Assembly (NCBI RefSeq): GCF_006494365.1
Contig: NZ_VHIP01000007.1
Coordinates: 1 to 64,000 of the forward strand
Origin: Aestuariibacter sp. GS-14
GTDB taxonomy: Bacteria > Pseudomonadota > Gammaproteobacteria > Enterobacterales > Alteromonadaceae
DNA: 64,000 bases
Reading direction: 5' to 3'
In this document: positions 63,201-64,000 of the stretch, in pieces
Numbering within the stretch: the first letter of the stretch is position 1
Layout: every line of letters starts with the position of its first letter
Position numbers and translations under genes: made by a program
The notes under the pieces: generated by a model
The model's input: the letters and a program-made list of their open reading frames with translations, nothing else
The model's database searches: none
What the model was told of the DNA's origin: nothing

Positions 63201-63239
63201 CAGACCTATCAGTTGGGTGCCACGATCAAGTTCTATTAA
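60237..63239 (+). CDS. TonB-dependent receptor, probable oligogalacturonate importer
   Basis: Outer-membrane TBDR of 1000 residues from ATG 60237, which has GGAGAAAGGA upstream; the extension to 60144 is not family-like. The signal peptide ends at PVYAQ. A Gln/Ala-rich linker (about 18-60) precedes the TonB-box-like EIIQVKGVKTADL. The plug includes NFVDQNVAESLRRLPGVTLQRSEGEGKFVAVRGLGPSFV and LNSIGGTVNVRAI, and the barrel ends in LGATIKFY. The shared operator with pectate lyase suggests it imports pectin fragments. A lipoprotein gene follows after 121 bases. The substrate is inferred. Confidence 0.93.
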   Translation: MRTFKLNAVMACLAFSLPVYAQQASTPAEQQAQQEKANATAQQSAQPEADAQQAEQNAEQQDLEIIQVKGVKTADLKARDLERMKDGFSSVISTDELGNFVDQNVAESLRRLPGVTLQRSEGEGKFVAVRGLGPSFVTVSMNGAEMAGAGEDRAVSLDALPADLLGTIEVLKSLTPDQNLNSIGGTVNVRAISAFDRGKETLNLKIQDAYNELRESHSPRFSLNGTELLMGDKIGIGYALSYEDRETLIDETRHHSTNEMNFYRADFPLSADDIAAGNLGPEILAPSQLEIRREIADRTRTAGALNVEYKPSDDAYYYIKGTYTKYEDGDFALREFYDFQDAGSFGSNEILYVNDQTKEFILSDIDVFHQQFIQESTNETTTFSIGGRNTFDKTWILDYEYARSKSEEDSRGDRRVQFRERDLIVYGQGSRNNIKAQVMTPEEAAAFAGLDYTDDMFGSSGRGDASDLSNFEFDNLFLEGGLRTDDLESFQVNLRKDVYSDYINYIKVGGLFTQRYYDRDKNRWSFDPSAADCNGDQACIDVVNSSLADYVSAIPANSTFQYPFESAATVDAMVAVTRQTVESATNGEESIESTKGDYTINEDTKALYAMTEIPLGADATLITGVRWVETEFASTGFMSLENDDFEFNGAGNGSLDIAIPLPEASIKYSEFFPSAHLRYEPTENILVRGAVWSSFTRPSFSQARAYATFDSDIELCPPASDNCDDSQGGASIRQLQDYILASDNALDVGNPNLTAMTSINYDASLSWYASENLFMEIGLFYKDIKNFIVDVNGISMSLADLPVSLPVNQVTQFVIPQDLVLDEINITLNGDKAKVYGVELSYNQYFENGFFIQSNATFLDSDARLDGTVRQGSLPLPDQADQTFNFTVGWENEVFSARLITNYRSEILEQIGSCPTTADVSNVKTCKIWGDQYQAGYTSVDMKLKYDLSENIQLYFDALNLTSAEDLRYFEGNEYSGGNILYQKEVYGQTYQLGATIKFY

Positions 63240-63297
63240 TGCAGGGATTGAGGCATAGCCTCAGAACAATTAATCGAATCGGGAACGTGGCATTTCA

Positions 63298-63323
63298 TAA
63301 CGGGTAACAGCGGTTGCCCGTTA
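63298..63323 (+). other. intercistronic hairpin between the TBDR and the lipoprotein
   Basis: TAACGGGTAAC pairs with GTTGCCCGTTA (one G-T pair) around a 4-base AGCG loop. A small stem, TGAGGC / GCCTCA, lies at 63249-63263. No T-run follows either, so expression of the lipoprotein by read-through is likely. Confidence 0.5.
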
Positions 63324-63360
63324 GCCGACTTCCCGCTCCATCATCCTTGGGAGGGTGAAC

Positions 63361-64000
63361 ATGAAAAAGCTCAATCGCATAGCCGCCATGATGAGCGGCG
63401 CCGTGCTGGTGACCGGCTGCGGATTTGAACAAACCATAAACGTAAAAGAAGAGCCCGCACCTGCGCTTACCGGCCAGTTTGTTGATGCACCGGTTGGCGG
63501 CTTAGGCTACCGCTCAGAATCTTTCCCCGACGGAACAACGAATGCCAACGGGGAGTTCTCTTATTTTCGCGGCGACCAAATTACCTTCTATATTGGTGAT
63601 TTTGAGTTCCCTAGCGCACCGGCATCAAGCATTTTAACGCCGTTGGCGCTGTTCCAAACCGATAACCCATTTAATCCGTCAGTAGTGAATACGCTGCGCT
63701 TACTGCAGGCGCTTGACGCAGATGCAGATGCCAGCAACGGTATTAGTATTTCTGCCAACGCCGCAGCGGCTGCACAAATGGCCCTGGCTGATGGCGAAAC
63801 CATTGAAAGCTTTTTTGCTCAGGACCCAGCGGACTTTGCTGCCGACGTAGAGCCATGGCTTGCTACGGCAGGCGGTAGTGCCAGTTTGGTTAGCTACGAC
63901 GATGCCGTAGAACACTTTGTGAATTATCTGGAATCAGAATACGGCACGCTGCTTACCAATGCCATTAACGTAGAATTGATTACCGGCACGCTTTACAACA
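63361..64000 (+). CDS. lipoprotein of the pectin locus (partial, runs off the window)
   Basis: Starts at ATG 63361 with a very strong GGGAGG site and stays open to the window end (213 codons seen). The signal MKKLNRIAAMMSG ends in LVTG-C (Cys20). The mature part begins with ALTGQFVDAPVGGLGYRSES and TTNANGEFSYFRGDQITFYIGDF, an Ig-like or carboxypeptidase-regulatory-like module seen at the N-terminus of several large surface lipoproteins. A helical Ala/Asp-rich segment follows. As it lies after a TBDR with a pectin operator, it may be a surface glycan-binding protein or a lyase whose catalytic part is beyond the edge. Not assigned further. Confidence 0.8.
   Translation, partial: MKKLNRIAAMMSGAVLVTGCGFEQTINVKEEPAPALTGQFVDAPVGGLGYRSESFPDGTTNANGEFSYFRGDQITFYIGDFEFPSAPASSILTPLALFQTDNPFNPSVVNTLRLLQALDADADASNGISISANAAAAAQMALADGETIESFFAQDPADFAADVEPWLATAGGSASLVSYDDAVEHFVNYLESEYGTLLTNAINVELITGTLYN

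Overview
The window looks like a chromosomal segment of a marine, polysaccharide-degrading gammaproteobacterium, most like the Alteromonadales (Alteromonas and relatives). The reasons are moderate GC content, four large TonB-dependent receptors (TBDRs), many secreted or lipoprotein glycoside hydrolases (GH), TBDR-linked tryptophan-halogenase-like flavoproteins, and an argP/argO pair and a tapT gene resembling those of gammaproteobacteria. No rRNA, tRNA, CRISPR array, transposase, integrase or phage gene was recognised.

Region A (about 0.1-32 kb) is an arabinan/arabinose utilisation locus. It holds transaldolase facing araB-araD-araA, a HAD sugar phosphatase, secreted aldose 1-epimerase, a GH97 enzyme, a GH43 lipoprotein with ricin-like repeats, a GH51 and two more GH43 enzymes on the minus strand (one an 1124-residue arabinanase with two LamG-like modules), a TBDR, a GPH-family sugar symporter, a cytoplasmic GH43 and a GH127 beta-L-arabinofuranosidase. 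The implied flow is: surface enzymes cut arabinan, the TBDR imports oligosaccharides, periplasmic enzymes debranch them, the symporter carries products inward, the cytoplasmic GH43 finishes them, and AraA-AraB-AraD feed the pentose phosphate pathway. An AT-rich motif family (cores ATGATAATA and ATCATACAAT) lies upstream of araB, the arabinanase, the TBDR and the symporter. Inserted at 11.3-17.4 kb are a lipoprotein alpha/beta hydrolase with an unusual Asp at the nucleophile elbow, an outer-membrane barrel protein, a siderophore receptor, an ECF sigma factor with a membrane partner, and tapT.

Region B (about 32-38 kb) is general metabolism: an FKBP-type isomerase, a catalase, vanAB (vanillate O-demethylase) divergent from a MarR regulator across a 28-bp palindrome, and argP divergent from argO.

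Region C (about 38-53 kb) is a second carbohydrate locus. It contains a TPR protein whose mature N-terminus resembles a TonB box, a large TBDR, and on the minus strand a GH3 exo-beta-glucosidase followed by four halogenase-family flavoproteins. One of these has lost the halogenase catalytic motifs. The TBDR and GH3 promoters share the LacI-type operator TGAAAGCGCTTACA, so they probably form one regulon.

Region D (about 53-64 kb) has an FtsX-type ABC exporter pair, a HAD/DUF2608-like lipoprotein, a YbjJ-like MFS protein divergent from a DeoR regulator, and the start of a pectin locus (a PL1 pectate lyase, a TBDR and a lipoprotein cut by the window edge). The lyase and TBDR share the CG-centred operator TGCYACCGGTGGCA. 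No regulator matching the three carbohydrate operator families is encoded in the window, so those regulons appear to be controlled in trans.
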